From contig JAGVKB010000066.1 of NCBI GenBank assembly GCA_020050835.1, positions 33,791-97,790 on the forward strand: 64,000 nucleotides of DNA, read 5' to 3'. The position numbers were made by a program, and so were the translations under genes. Below are positions 1 to 8,712 of this stretch, in pieces. Below the pieces are notes generated by a model. That model was given only the letters and a program-made list of their open reading frames with translations. It was not told the DNA's origin and searched no databases. The stretch is from Candidatus Obscuribacterales bacterium. Its GTDB lineage: Bacteria; Cyanobacteriota; Vampirovibrionia; Obscuribacterales; Obscuribacteraceae. The first letter of the stretch is position 1, and every line of letters begins with the position of its first letter.

Positions 1-268
1 AGCGAGTTGAATTAAACCAGCTTTGCGCTTAACTCTCATTGCCGCCCGGAGATGAGAGGGCAATGATTCACAAGTTGGCCAGACTTTCATCACTTGTTAG
101 CTTGTAAATTGCTGACTGTTTGACCGATGAACCGACCTTAATCCGGAAGGAGCCGGCGGACCGTGCTATATTCTATTGGCAACTGGCGAATCTGGTGGAA
201 CAATATAAGAGGGTGGGAAGTCTTAAATAGACAAATCGTCGTTTGGCACGTTCCCGGGGAAGGACAAA
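1..268. other. Intergenic region at left edge
   Basis: No convincing gene is seen. Around 33-58 there is a short inverted repeat (CTCTCAT / ATGAGAG) that may be the end of a transcript entering from the left. It has no T tract, so a terminator call is weak. The last 20 bases hold a purine-rich ribosome site (GGGAAGGA) for the next gene. Confidence 0.4.
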
Positions 269-1159
269 TTGGATAGAAACTCAGGTAATCGAACATTTTC
301 GCTGTCTTGGCTGTCGCGTTGGCGTTGGAATGTTCTAGATCTCATACAGATTTGCAATCGCGGCAGTATCGCCACTTACTTGTATGCTGACATGGATATG
401 AGCTGGTCCGAGCAGCTGCGTGCATCATTAGCCAAGATTGGTCAAAGAGTAACTATTACAGCGATTGTGCTCAAGGCGATCGCCATTGCCCAGATCAAAC
501 ACCCAGAAAGCAGAAGCGTCTTGTTGCCGTTTGGACGCACCGCCGTGCTGGAAGAAGTAGTGGGCGGCTTTACAGCGGAGAAAGTGGTAGAAGGCAAGCC
601 GGTCGTTTACTTTGGCGCAATCAAAGAGCCGATCAAAAAGACAATCGCCCAGATTGCACGCGAGCTCAGAGAATATGCCGAAAGGGATGTCTCCGAGATT
701 CCCCAGCTCGACCTCGAGCATCGCTTCGCAAAGATGCCCTGGTTGATCAGACGGATTATCCTTTGGTTCGGAGTCACCTTTCCGGACTTTCGCCTTAAGT
801 TTATGGATGCCACGTTCGGCATCAGCTCGTTGGGCAAATATGGCATCCGGATGTTGATTCCACCCTGCGTTACGACTTCGACATTCGGCATCGGTTCGGT
901 CGAAAACCGACCGGTGGTGCGTGGTGGCGAGATTGTAATCCGCCCGATCATGAATATCTCGCTCAACTTCGATCATCGCTTGATCGACGGAGCGCCAGCG
1001 GCGCGTTTCCTAAACGATGTAAGGCTTTTGTTGGAAGGTGGCTTGCACGAGCATCTGACACCGGAAGAGCGTGCAGCCGTCTCGCAGACTCAGGAAACGA
1101 CCGAACTGATCAACAGCCTGGAAAATGCGATCGCCGACAAGAAGGTCTCAGTCGGTTAA
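269..1159 (+). CDS. Stand-alone 2-oxoacid dehydrogenase acyltransferase (E2 catalytic domain) protein
   Basis: The protein of 296 residues corresponds to the catalytic acyltransferase domain of E2 subunits. It carries the family signature FDHRLIDGAPAARF near residue 232, with the catalytic His and the Asp-Gly pair (DHRxxDG). There is no lipoyl or peripheral-subunit-binding domain, which full E2 proteins have at the N-terminus. No E1 or E3 gene is next to it. It may therefore transfer acyl groups in another setting rather than work in a pyruvate dehydrogenase complex; that is inference. The start is TTG, preceded by GGGAAGGA at good spacing. It converges on the patatin gene with a 12-base overlap. 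Confidence 0.8.
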   Translation: MDRNSGNRTFSLSWLSRWRWNVLDLIQICNRGSIATYLYADMDMSWSEQLRASLAKIGQRVTITAIVLKAIAIAQIKHPESRSVLLPFGRTAVLEEVVGGFTAEKVVEGKPVVYFGAIKEPIKKTIAQIARELREYAERDVSEIPQLDLEHRFAKMPWLIRRIILWFGVTFPDFRLKFMDATFGISSLGKYGIRMLIPPCVTTSTFGIGSVENRPVVRGGEIVIRPIMNISLNFDHRLIDGAPAARFLNDVRLLLEGGLHEHLTPEERAAVSQTQETTELINSLENAIADKKVSVG

Positions 1160-2167
1160 ACCGCCTGTTTGCGCTCTGCTGACCGCAGACTGGACTACAC
1201 TTTGTAGCTTTGCCTTGATCTGAGGCAGGGCAGCACGAGCGGCTTCCTCGCCGGCCTTGATAGCTTTGCTGGCATCCTTCGCCTTTAAGGAGAGAACGCC
1301 GATCCCATCCACATTGGGATGAATGACTACATCTGAGTCTTTGACCGGAAACTCATCACCATGCTCGAGCGCAATCTCTTCGATGCGGGGAGCGACGCTG
1401 CCAATTTTGCGAAAGTGCTTTTTCTCCATCGGATGGAGATTTTCATCGACATCCACTGAGATGACGATGTCGGCACCCATGCCTCTGGCCGCCTCGGATG
1501 GCACATTGGCGACGATAAATCCGTCGACCAACAGTCCATCGTCATATTCAACCGGCCGCCGAAGCACCGGAATGGCTGAACTGGCTTGCATCGCTTTGGA
1601 CAGAGAGCCCTTGGAGATAAGGTATTCCTTGCCATCCAACAGATTGGTAGAGACCGCCCGATACGGGATGTTCAACTGCTCGATCTCGCGCTTGCCTTCA
1701 GGCAAGCAGCTCTCCAAGTAATTTCGCAACTTGTTGCCAAAATAGAACCCGTCATAGGGGTGCCAGCCGAACAGATGCGGGATAGCAAAGAACGGAATTG
1801 CCAGTACTCGAACATAAATCGGAACCGTCATGTAATTTTTCATGATGTGCGGTTCGGTAAACTTCGCTTCAATCTGATCAATCGGCAAGCCGGCGCAATA
1901 GAATCCACCGACGATCGCCCCCATACTGGTACCGGCTACCATGTCGATTGGAATACCCTCCTTCTGCAGGACGCGCAGAACACCGACGTGCGCCGCTCCG
2001 CGTGTGCCTCCGCCTCCGAGCGCCAATGCCACGCGCGGACGGGTGCTGGCACCAGTCGTTTTGCTGTCGTCAGCGAGCGCCGGAGCGTTCGAAGCGACTA
2101 ATGCCGCCAGGACGACTGAAGATAGCCTGATGGATAGGGATTGGTAATGCCGGATGCTCTTAATCAC
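1148..2167 (-). CDS. Exported patatin-like phospholipase
   Basis: Patatin-like lipid acyl hydrolase with a Ser-Asp dyad. The sequence shows the oxyanion glycine run (LALGGGGTRGAAH), the nucleophile elbow GTSMG, and a DG motif (LLVDGF) for the catalytic Asp. A hydrophobic stretch ending in ANAPALA-type residues (SNAPALADD) looks like a signal peptide, so it should act outside the cytoplasm. The open frame extends to 2239, but I prefer the GTG at 2167. AGGAG sits just upstream of it and it places the signal peptide at the N-terminus. No BamA-like C-terminal barrel is present, unlike RssA/PlpD fusions. Confidence 0.85.
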   Translation of the reverse strand: MIKSIRHYQSLSIRLSSVVLAALVASNAPALADDSKTTGASTRPRVALALGGGGTRGAAHVGVLRVLQKEGIPIDMVAGTSMGAIVGGFYCAGLPIDQIEAKFTEPHIMKNYMTVPIYVRVLAIPFFAIPHLFGWHPYDGFYFGNKLRNYLESCLPEGKREIEQLNIPYRAVSTNLLDGKEYLISKGSLSKAMQASSAIPVLRRPVEYDDGLLVDGFIVANVPSEAARGMGADIVISVDVDENLHPMEKKHFRKIGSVAPRIEEIALEHGDEFPVKDSDVVIHPNVDGIGVLSLKAKDASKAIKAGEEAARAALPQIKAKLQSVVQSAVSRAQTGGLTD

Positions 2168-2607
2168 TGGACAAATTCTCCTGAGATGCGCTTCACCTGC
2201 GTGCAGGCATTCGAAACGCGCACCTGGAAAAGTATACACCGCCTCGCTCTGACCGTGTAAGGCGGCAGACTGCTCTTACCACCGAATTCAAACTAGCAGC
2301 GCAAGCTCAAACACAGTTAACATGCCGATTGACGCAAGTGTTCGGTCAGTACAAATACGATATCTCGCTGGGGCGGCTCCGGCAGCCATCCCAACACATG
2401 CTTTCATGCCGTGCTGGCTGAATACTTACCGATTGGCAGCCTTCGGCGGTGATGCTCTGACGGGTCGACTGGTGAGCGGATGCCATGCGTCCGCTCACCA
2501 GTCGACCCGACCTGCAAGCAGGACAAATGCTCGCAACAGTCTCAATTGCCTGGTATGACACTACCAACGGTGCCAGGCCAAAGCAGGCGAGCTGGAAGCT
2601 TCAGCAG
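2168..2607. other. Gene-free stretch between patatin and tricorn genes
   Basis: No ORF with coding character is visible on either strand. The main structure is a very strong inverted repeat at 2461-2509, listed separately. Both flanking genes are on the minus strand, so this stretch holds the promoter of the patatin gene and the 3' end of the tricorn transcript. Confidence 0.5.
2461..2509. repeat. Perfect 20-bp inverted repeat (hairpin)
   Basis: The left arm 2461-2480 and right arm 2490-2509 are exact reverse complements (starting CGGGTCGACTGG). The loop can pair two or three more bases, leaving only CAT unpaired. It lies 100 bases downstream of the stop of the tricorn gene on the minus strand. 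No T tract follows on either strand, so it is not a classical intrinsic terminator. It could protect the 3' end of the mRNA or be a dispersed intergenic repeat. Confidence 0.7.
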
Positions 2608-5600
2608 CTACCTTTTGGTTTTCGCGAGAGTCGGAATTTTTAGACTCGGGCGTCGTTTGAAGTCCGGCAGCTCGACCGGTGCCTTAGACAGCGAATCAAG
2701 CACCAGATCGAGCGCTCGCTCCAGCTGTGGATCATGCCCGCTGCGATAGTCTTGTGGCGAGATGTCCACTTCATAATCAGGGTCGGTGCCGTAATTCTCC
2801 ACGCTCCAACCGACATCGGAGAACCAGAAGGAGAACTCCGGCTGCGTAGTGATAGTGCCATCAACCAATCCATGTCTGGGCCAGATGCCAATCACACCGC
2901 CCCAGGTGCGCTTGCCGACTAGCGGTCCTAACTTGTACAGCTTGAAGCAATGGCTGAAAATGTCACCATCCGAACCAGCAAACTGATTGGTCAGAGCGAC
3001 GAGCGGACCGGCGACTGATTCGGGCGGATAGGGCAGCGGAAGCCCCCAGCGCGATACATCGTAGCCGACCCGCTTGCGAGACAATTTCTCCAGCAATAAA
3101 GGCGAAACATGGCCGCCACGATTGTAGCGCACATCCACAACCAGCCCTTGCCGATTGAATTCGGAGAGATAGCCGCGATGGAATTCAGCGAAGCCGGCCG
3201 GCCCCATATCCGGAATGTGGACATAGCCAACCTGGCCTTTGCTCCGCTCGTGCACATACTTGCGGTTGGTCTCCACCCAAGATCTGTAGCGCAACGCGCG
3301 CTCATCGCGCAAGGTTCTGACTACTACCCGGCGGCGTTCGCCTTTCTTGCTCTTCATCGTCAGCACAATCTCTTGTCCTGCTCGGTGAATTAAAAGCTCC
3401 TCCACCGAGCATTCGCGCGAGACTTTGTGCCCATCTACGGCCAGGATGACATCACCGGGCTCGATGCCAAGTCCGGGCTCGGCCAGTGGAGAATCGATCT
3501 CTCGCTCCCATGAATCACCACGCATAATGTTGCTGATTCGAAATCCGCCGCTTGCTTTATCAAAACTGAGGTCGGCGCCAAGGAAGCCTCGATAATACTG
3601 AGGGCTGCGGCGGTAATCGCCCAGCATCTCATAAGCGTGAGAAGTGCCGAGCTCACCTTGCATCTCCCAGATTAGATCGGAGAGCTCGCTACGCGTACGC
3701 ACGCGCGGGAGCAAACAGCTGTAACGCTTACGAACCAAGTCCCAATCGACATCCGACATGCGCTCGTCCCAGAAATGCTCGCGCTGGAGCCGCCACGCTT
3801 CGTCGAACATTTGCGACCACTCGGCACGCGGCTCGATCATCGCCTTCACTCGCGAAAGATCGATCCAGCCGGTCTTGCGACTCGGTCTGCCAGCCGGCAC
3901 CGAAGCCGGTCCGCTCTCCGGCAACTTCTCCAGGGCGTCGATCACTCTCAGCCATCTGTCGCGGGAGGTGTAGACCATCGTTCGGTAATCGGAAGCAAGC
4001 GCAATCGAGCCGACTTCCCGCTGGAATTGCCCAGCACGATTCTCCTCGAAGTCATAAGCCATGAGCGTAGCCATCGGCTCCCCTTCTTGCCACCACGCCT
4101 GTCCCGGTCTGATCCCCTTGACCGGAAAGAGCGTAAAGAGAACCCGACCGCGCGCAGCTGCAATCTGTCCGTATCGGCCCGGCTCTACCGGAAAGCCGAG
4201 AACTCTACCGGCGATACCATCGAAATCGATTTCGACCACCGGTTTTTTGTCGACATTCTTCTGCGACTGAGCGGATTTGAGACGGCCGACCTTGGCTGCT
4301 TTCACTTGTTTGGCAGCCTTTCCGCTGGCTGGCCGCTCCGTCTCTCCTTGAGCGGCTCCGGCACCTGGTCTGTCGATCTTAACCAGCGGTTTCGGCTTCA
4401 GCACGAACGGCGAAGGTACATCTTTGCGTAAAGTAACCAGATATGGCCGCACCGATTCGACGAAGCTCAAGTCGAATTGCATGTGGTCATAGACTGGATG
4501 AAAGTCTCTGGCTGACAGGAAATACAGGTACTTGCCATCAGGGTCGAAACACGGCTGCCAGTCATAGCGCAATTCGTCTGTTATGTCATGAACCGCTCCG
4601 GTCTTTACCTCCACGATTCGAATCTTAGACATTCCATAGAGCGCCGACCAGACATAAGCGAGCCAACGGCCATCCGGCGACCAATTCAAACCGGTAATGC
4701 GATCGGCCGGGCTGCGATCCACAATCCGGGATTTCTTGGTTTTAAGATCGACCAGCACCAGCTCGTGCCGGTGATTTGACAGAGCCACAAGATCGGCGTG
4801 AGGAGCGGCAACGAGTTGAATCACCCGACCGATTTCGCCGCTGCTGGCTAAGACAGGGTCCTTGCTCTGGTCGGCGTGATGCACTTCCAGCCGCTCGAAA
4901 CCGGCTTGATCATTTACGACAACGAAGCGGTTGCCGTCAGGCAACCATTCCGAAAGCCGGTAACGGACGCGGCTGCCTGCACCGTGCTGCACTGCAGCTT
5001 CTTCCCAGAAGGGCATGGTAAATGGCTGTCCACGAGCGATCAGGGCCAGTGTATGTCCGTTCGGACTGAGCGAGACGTGCTCCAGGTAGTCTCTGGTCGG
5101 AACAAATCGTCGTGCCGACTGAGTTGTGGTAGAGGGACAGTCGATAGCTACCCGGCTCGCTCTCTCCGTTTTTGGATCGAAGACATAGATGTCGGCGCCG
5201 GCCGTGTAGACTATCCGCCGACCATCAGTCGATGGATAGCGCACGAAATAGTCGTTGTGTTTAGTATGACGCTTGAGATCGGAGCCATCCGGCTTGCATG
5301 AGTACAGATTGCCGACTCCATCTAAATCAGAGAGGAAATAAATGCGGTTGCCTATCACCATTGGCCAGACGTGATTGCCCGGCTGCTCGACTATCCGCTT
5401 GTACTTTCCTTTGCCGGCAGCATCCACCCAAATTTCGCCGGCGGTGCCTCCGCGATAGCGCTTCCACATGGCAGGATCGACGCTATTGCGACCGATGGCG
5501 GTGACAGCTGTCTTGCTTTGGGAGATAGTTTTGACTAAACCAAGATTGAGCGGGCGCGGCGTGCCGCCCGCCAATTTGACAGCGAACGCTTCGGTGTGCT

Positions 5601-5940
5601 TGACGAAGGCGGCGCCGGCATCACTGACAAATAATATCTCGCTGCCATCGGGGCTCCAGCCTAAGACCAGACAGGTATCTCCACTCAAGTAAGTCACCCG
5701 CCGCGCCAGACCACCTTCTGACGGAATGACATATACTTCGGGATGACCTTCTTCCCGACCGACAAAGGCGATGTATTTGCCATCCGGTGAGAACCGCGGC
5801 AAGGTGCAATCGCCTTGTCCGACTGTCAAACGCCTGGCCCGGCCTTCGTCCATAGATGCCGACCAGATATCGTCCTCGCAGACAAAGGCGACTTTGTCAC
5901 CATGAATTGTTGGATGTCGGTAATACCCGGAGTCGTCCAT
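2608..5940 (-). CDS. Tricorn-like S41 protease
   Basis: This 1110-residue protein has the tricorn order. An N-terminal region of WD40/beta-propeller repeats (SPDGKYIAFVG, WSPDGSEILFVS, WSPDGRWLAYV) is followed by a tricorn C1 region, a PDZ domain (LGIEPGDVILAVDG) and a C-terminal S41 peptidase domain. The nucleophile appears to be Ser990 in NQFAGSDGD, matching the tricorn Ser-Asp motif. There is no signal peptide, so it is probably cytoplasmic and trims peptides made by other proteases. A Lys/Ala-rich linker at about residues 540-575 is unusual. The start ATG has GGGTGGG upstream. The length is close to archaeal tricorn (about 1070). Confidence 0.9.
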   Translation of the reverse strand: MDDSGYYRHPTIHGDKVAFVCEDDIWSASMDEGRARRLTVGQGDCTLPRFSPDGKYIAFVGREEGHPEVYVIPSEGGLARRVTYLSGDTCLVLGWSPDGSEILFVSDAGAAFVKHTEAFAVKLAGGTPRPLNLGLVKTISQSKTAVTAIGRNSVDPAMWKRYRGGTAGEIWVDAAGKGKYKRIVEQPGNHVWPMVIGNRIYFLSDLDGVGNLYSCKPDGSDLKRHTKHNDYFVRYPSTDGRRIVYTAGADIYVFDPKTERASRVAIDCPSTTTQSARRFVPTRDYLEHVSLSPNGHTLALIARGQPFTMPFWEEAAVQHGAGSRVRYRLSEWLPDGNRFVVVNDQAGFERLEVHHADQSKDPVLASSGEIGRVIQLVAAPHADLVALSNHRHELVLVDLKTKKSRIVDRSPADRITGLNWSPDGRWLAYVWSALYGMSKIRIVEVKTGAVHDITDELRYDWQPCFDPDGKYLYFLSARDFHPVYDHMQFDLSFVESVRPYLVTLRKDVPSPFVLKPKPLVKIDRPGAGAAQGETERPASGKAAKQVKAAKVGRLKSAQSQKNVDKKPVVEIDFDGIAGRVLGFPVEPGRYGQIAAARGRVLFTLFPVKGIRPGQAWWQEGEPMATLMAYDFEENRAGQFQREVGSIALASDYRTMVYTSRDRWLRVIDALEKLPESGPASVPAGRPSRKTGWIDLSRVKAMIEPRAEWSQMFDEAWRLQREHFWDERMSDVDWDLVRKRYSCLLPRVRTRSELSDLIWEMQGELGTSHAYEMLGDYRRSPQYYRGFLGADLSFDKASGGFRISNIMRGDSWEREIDSPLAEPGLGIEPGDVILAVDGHKVSRECSVEELLIHRAGQEIVLTMKSKKGERRRVVVRTLRDERALRYRSWVETNRKYVHERSKGQVGYVHIPDMGPAGFAEFHRGYLSEFNRQGLVVDVRYNRGGHVSPLLLEKLSRKRVGYDVSRWGLPLPYPPESVAGPLVALTNQFAGSDGDIFSHCFKLYKLGPLVGKRTWGGVIGIWPRHGLVDGTITTQPEFSFWFSDVGWSVENYGTDPDYEVDISPQDYRSGHDPQLERALDLVLDSLSKAPVELPDFKRRPSLKIPTLAKTKR

Positions 5941-5986
5941 GAATGCCCACCCTGCTGTAACGCTGACAACGTAATTTCTCTCAAGT

Positions 5987-6028
5987 AATCATTTTAATCT
6001 CTTGCGCAATCATTTTAGTCTCTTGGCG
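5987..6028. repeat. Tandem 21-base direct repeat
   Basis: Two imperfect copies of AATCATTTTARTCTCTTGSCG lie side by side at 5987-6007 and 6008-6028. They are in the gap between two divergent genes (tricorn on minus, ACT regulator on plus). The 21-base period equals two helical turns, which would suit a repeated operator, but no regulator is known. Confidence 0.45.
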
Positions 6029-6149
6029 GCAGAACGCCGTCAGCCTGATTTTTCAACTCCGTCCGTAGTAAAGAGTTGAATTGAATTGCCAGTTACTTGA
6101 AAATGCCAGACTTTACAGCCGACAGTTTCAACTTTAGGAAGGCGAAGGA

Positions 6150-6686
6150 ATGACAAGCCAGCTACTAGTGACGGCAACCGGCGAAGACCGTCCCGGTATT
6201 GTTGCTCGATTGACCCAGGTATTCGTCAAACACGGCGCCAATCTCAAGGAAAGCCGCATGGCCTTGCTGGGAGGGGAGTTCGCTGCGATTATCTTGATAG
6301 TGATTCCGGAAGACAAGATAGTCAACTTGACTCATGAGCTGGCCTCACTTCGAAACGAATCGATTACTGTCACAACCAAGGCAACTCAACCAGTAGACCC
6401 CGAGCGCATGAAAGGTCATGTTCCCTGTGAATTGACTGTCAGTGGAGCGGATCATGAAGGGATTGTGCACACAGTATCATCCTATCTGCACGATCGCGCC
6501 ATCAACATCCAATCGATGGAAAGCGATGTCGTACATGCACCAGTAACCGGCACGCCGCTGTTTTGCATGAAAGCGACCGTGCAGGTGCCTGCCTCAATCG
6601 CGCTGTCTGAGTTGCGCAAGAGCTTAATCGAAATCGGTGACAAGGAATCAGTCGAGATAGACGTACGCATGGCAGTGTCCGGCTAA
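6150..6686 (+). CDS. Double-ACT-domain regulator (GcvR-like)
   Basis: 178 residues made of two ACT domains. The first begins VTATGEDRPGIVARLTQVF and the second VSGADHEGIVHTVSSYL, the (D/E)xxGI pattern typical of GcvR and related ACT-ACT proteins. Such proteins bind amino acids and act through protein partners; GcvR of E. coli restrains the glycine cleavage activator GcvA. No gcv gene is nearby, so the ligand here is unknown. The start ATG has GAAGGCGAAGGA just upstream. A strong hairpin follows the stop. Confidence 0.8.
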   Translation: MTSQLLVTATGEDRPGIVARLTQVFVKHGANLKESRMALLGGEFAAIILIVIPEDKIVNLTHELASLRNESITVTTKATQPVDPERMKGHVPCELTVSGADHEGIVHTVSSYLHDRAINIQSMESDVVHAPVTGTPLFCMKATVQVPASIALSELRKSLIEIGDKESVEIDVRMAVSG

Positions 6687-6712
6687 GCCGGCTCTTACCG
6701 TCGGCAGCGACA

Positions 6713-6746
6713 CTAAACAGTAGCGGCTCCGCACGCTACTGTTTAG
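6713..6746 (+). terminator. Hairpin after the ACT-domain gene
   Basis: Arms CTAAACAGTAGCG (6713-6725) and CGCTACTGTTTAG (6734-6746) are perfectly complementary with an 8-base loop, 27 bases after the stop codon. There is no T tract, so termination may be Rho-assisted or the hairpin may stabilise the mRNA end. Confidence 0.55.
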
Positions 6747-6810
6747 CCGCCACCGTCTCTGGACTTCCAACAAAATTTAACTACTAATCGACTGGTGATT
6801 GGAACAGGAT

Positions 6811-7003
6811 AAACCCTGAGAGCGTCACAGGAGATAGCCGGGATGCACACTAGGGCCTGCGCTCTTAATCTGAGTCCGGCAAACCGGTAGAGTAAGTAGT
6901 ACCCAAGTTTAAGCGCCTGGCCTCTGCCGAGCGACAGGTCACCATCAACCAGTTCAAGAGGTATCCGCTCCCCACAGCGGTAGAAACGCTCTAGCGAAGG
7001 TTT
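6811..7003 (+). ncRNA. Candidate structured small RNA, 6S-like layout
   Basis: A 193-base stretch in a coding-free gap is closed by a long-range stem. AAACC (6811-6815) pairs with GGTTT (6999-7003) and AGAGCGT (6819-6825) with ACGCTCT (6986-6992), with an asymmetric internal loop between. The size and closed rod-like outline recall 6S RNA, but I see no decisive consensus. The next gene downstream is on the other strand, so it is not an obvious riboswitch leader. The 3' arm can instead pair with bases 7011-7023, giving a terminator-like alternative. Identity is uncertain. Confidence 0.35.
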
Positions 7004-7023
7004 CCCCCGGGCTAGAGCGTTTC
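6983..7023. terminator. Strong inverted repeat, possible two-way terminator
   Basis: GAAACGCTCTAGC (6983-6995) and GCTAGAGCGTTTC (7011-7023) are a perfect 13-bp stem with a loop rich in C and G. It lies 3 bases after the stop of the minus-strand permease gene and at the end of the plus-strand RNA candidate, so it could end both transcripts. T runs are poor on the plus strand. Confidence 0.55.
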
Positions 7024-7026
7024 ATT

Positions 7027-8586
7027 TCAGCAGTTTTCTCCAATTTTGCAGCCTGACACCACCGGTAGTGTCGCTTCCGGCCGGTAGAGCTTCATCAAGC
7101 AATAGTATGAAACTCCGGAAACTACGAATCCCACCTGCCATGCATAATCGTAAATCAACTTCAAAGCCGGCACAACCAGCCCAACCCAAGCGCAGGCACA
7201 GCCTAAGGCGGTAGCCACTACCGCTCGCCAATTCCAGCCGCGGCAATACCAATAAGTCCCTTCTTTGCGGTAAAGATCCGCCAGCACCAACTGCTTATTT
7301 CTAATCAACCAGTAATCTGTGATCAGCACTCCAGCGATCGCCCCTAATCCGCCTGAATAGCCAAGCAGCCAGGAGAAAATGTAACCAGAGGGATCGGCCA
7401 CCAGCCGCCAGGGCTGCAACAAAATACCCAGCACTCCGGTAATCAGCCCGCCGATTCGAAAGGTAATGAACTTGGGAAAGGCGTTGGCAAAATCATTAGC
7501 CGGCGACACTACATTGGCTGCGATGTTTACCGAAAGAGTAGCCACGGCGATAGTAAACATCGAGACAGCGATAATCAATGGTTGGTCGAATAAACCGACC
7601 AGCTTGACCGGATCCCACAGTTCAGCCATCTTCGCCTGAGGATAGATGACCAGCGCCGAAGAGGTGATCACAACGCCCATCGCCGAAAAAATTGTCATCG
7701 CCGAGGGCAGCGCCACCACCTGACCGAGCGACTGCTCGCGCTGGCTGCGCCCGAAGCGAGTGAAATCAGGCATGTTCAAGGAAAGCGTAGCCCAGTAGCC
7801 GATCATCGCTGTAATGGACGGAATGAACACCGGCCAGAAATCAGACCAGGATTGAAACTTCCCCGCTTCCTTCAACATGCTCCCGAAGCCGTGAGCTTGC
7901 ACTATCGCCCAACCCATCAGTAAGGCGGTCATCGTGATTACAAACGGTGCAGCCAGGTTCTCGACCTTCTTCAATAGATCCATCCCTCGAAAGATAATGT
8001 AGATGTTCAGCCCCCAAAACAACAAGAAAGACAGCCATTCAGTAGGAGTGTGCCCACCGACCGGTCCGCCCAACAAAGTCGGCCAACCAGGCACCATCGA
8101 TTTCAGGAGCGTATAGACCGCCTGACCTCCAATCCAAGCCTGTATGCCAAACCAGCCACAAGCCACAACCGCTCGCATAAGCGCCGGCAAATTTGATCCC
8201 AAAGTACCGTAGCTAGCGCGAGCGTATACCGGAAACGGAATGCCATACTTCGTGCCGGGATGCGAGTTTAAAAGAATCGGCACCAATACGATCACGTTAC
8301 CGATCAAGATAGTGAGGATCGCTTGCCACCAATTCATCCCCTCGGCGATCAAACCGGATGAAAGCATGTAAGTGGGAATGCAGCATGACATGCTGAACCA
8401 GAGTGCGACGTAAGTGTAGGTCGACCAATTGCGATTGGCGACCGGCACTGGAGCAAGATCGTGATTGTAGAACGGGCTTTCGGCAATCGACTCCAGGCAG
8501 GCAAGCTCAACCCGACCGTCTGCATGTTCGATCATTTGCGCCTGAGGTTCAGGCACGACCTTTGGTATCTGTCCTTCTTGTTCCAT
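7027..8586 (-). CDS. NCS1-family nucleobase/hydantoin:cation symporter
   Basis: 519 residues, about 12 hydrophobic segments. The N-terminal NHDLAPV and NRNWSTYTYVALW motifs and the GIPFPVYARASYG segment are typical of the NCS1 family (Mhp1, PucI, CodB). These import cytosine, allantoin, uracil or hydantoins with Na+ or H+. The long N-terminal tail and the NRNW motif are closer to Mhp1/PucI than to CodB. The substrate cannot be read from the sequence, and no purine or pyrimidine catabolic gene is adjacent. Start ATG has GGAG 8 bases upstream. Confidence 0.88.
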   Translation of the reverse strand: MEQEGQIPKVVPEPQAQMIEHADGRVELACLESIAESPFYNHDLAPVPVANRNWSTYTYVALWFSMSCCIPTYMLSSGLIAEGMNWWQAILTILIGNVIVLVPILLNSHPGTKYGIPFPVYARASYGTLGSNLPALMRAVVACGWFGIQAWIGGQAVYTLLKSMVPGWPTLLGGPVGGHTPTEWLSFLLFWGLNIYIIFRGMDLLKKVENLAAPFVITMTALLMGWAIVQAHGFGSMLKEAGKFQSWSDFWPVFIPSITAMIGYWATLSLNMPDFTRFGRSQREQSLGQVVALPSAMTIFSAMGVVITSSALVIYPQAKMAELWDPVKLVGLFDQPLIIAVSMFTIAVATLSVNIAANVVSPANDFANAFPKFITFRIGGLITGVLGILLQPWRLVADPSGYIFSWLLGYSGGLGAIAGVLITDYWLIRNKQLVLADLYRKEGTYWYCRGWNWRAVVATALGCACAWVGLVVPALKLIYDYAWQVGFVVSGVSYYCLMKLYRPEATLPVVSGCKIGENC

Positions 8587-8660
8587 TTACAGCGCTCCGA
8601 AATTCGGTCTGGGACATCATATTATCGCACCGGTTGAAAGAGGAAATTTTGCAGGACAGA

Positions 8661-8669
8661 TGCTATAAC
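8661..8669 (+). promoter_or_regulatory. Extended -10 promoter element
   Basis: TGCTATAAC forms an extended -10 (TGnTATAAC). It would start a transcript near 8676, upstream of the ATG at 8713, and so supports that start over the GTG at 8671. No good -35 box is seen, which extended -10 promoters can lack. Confidence 0.4.
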
Positions 8670-8712
8670 AGTGGCTGAGTTGGTCTCTGCCATGCAGGGA
8701 GGGCACACGACG

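Noticed and set aside
428..976. 182-residue minus-strand ORF
   Set aside because: Lies wholly antisense to the E2-type acyltransferase gene, which has a catalytic motif; no ribosome site and no family pattern.
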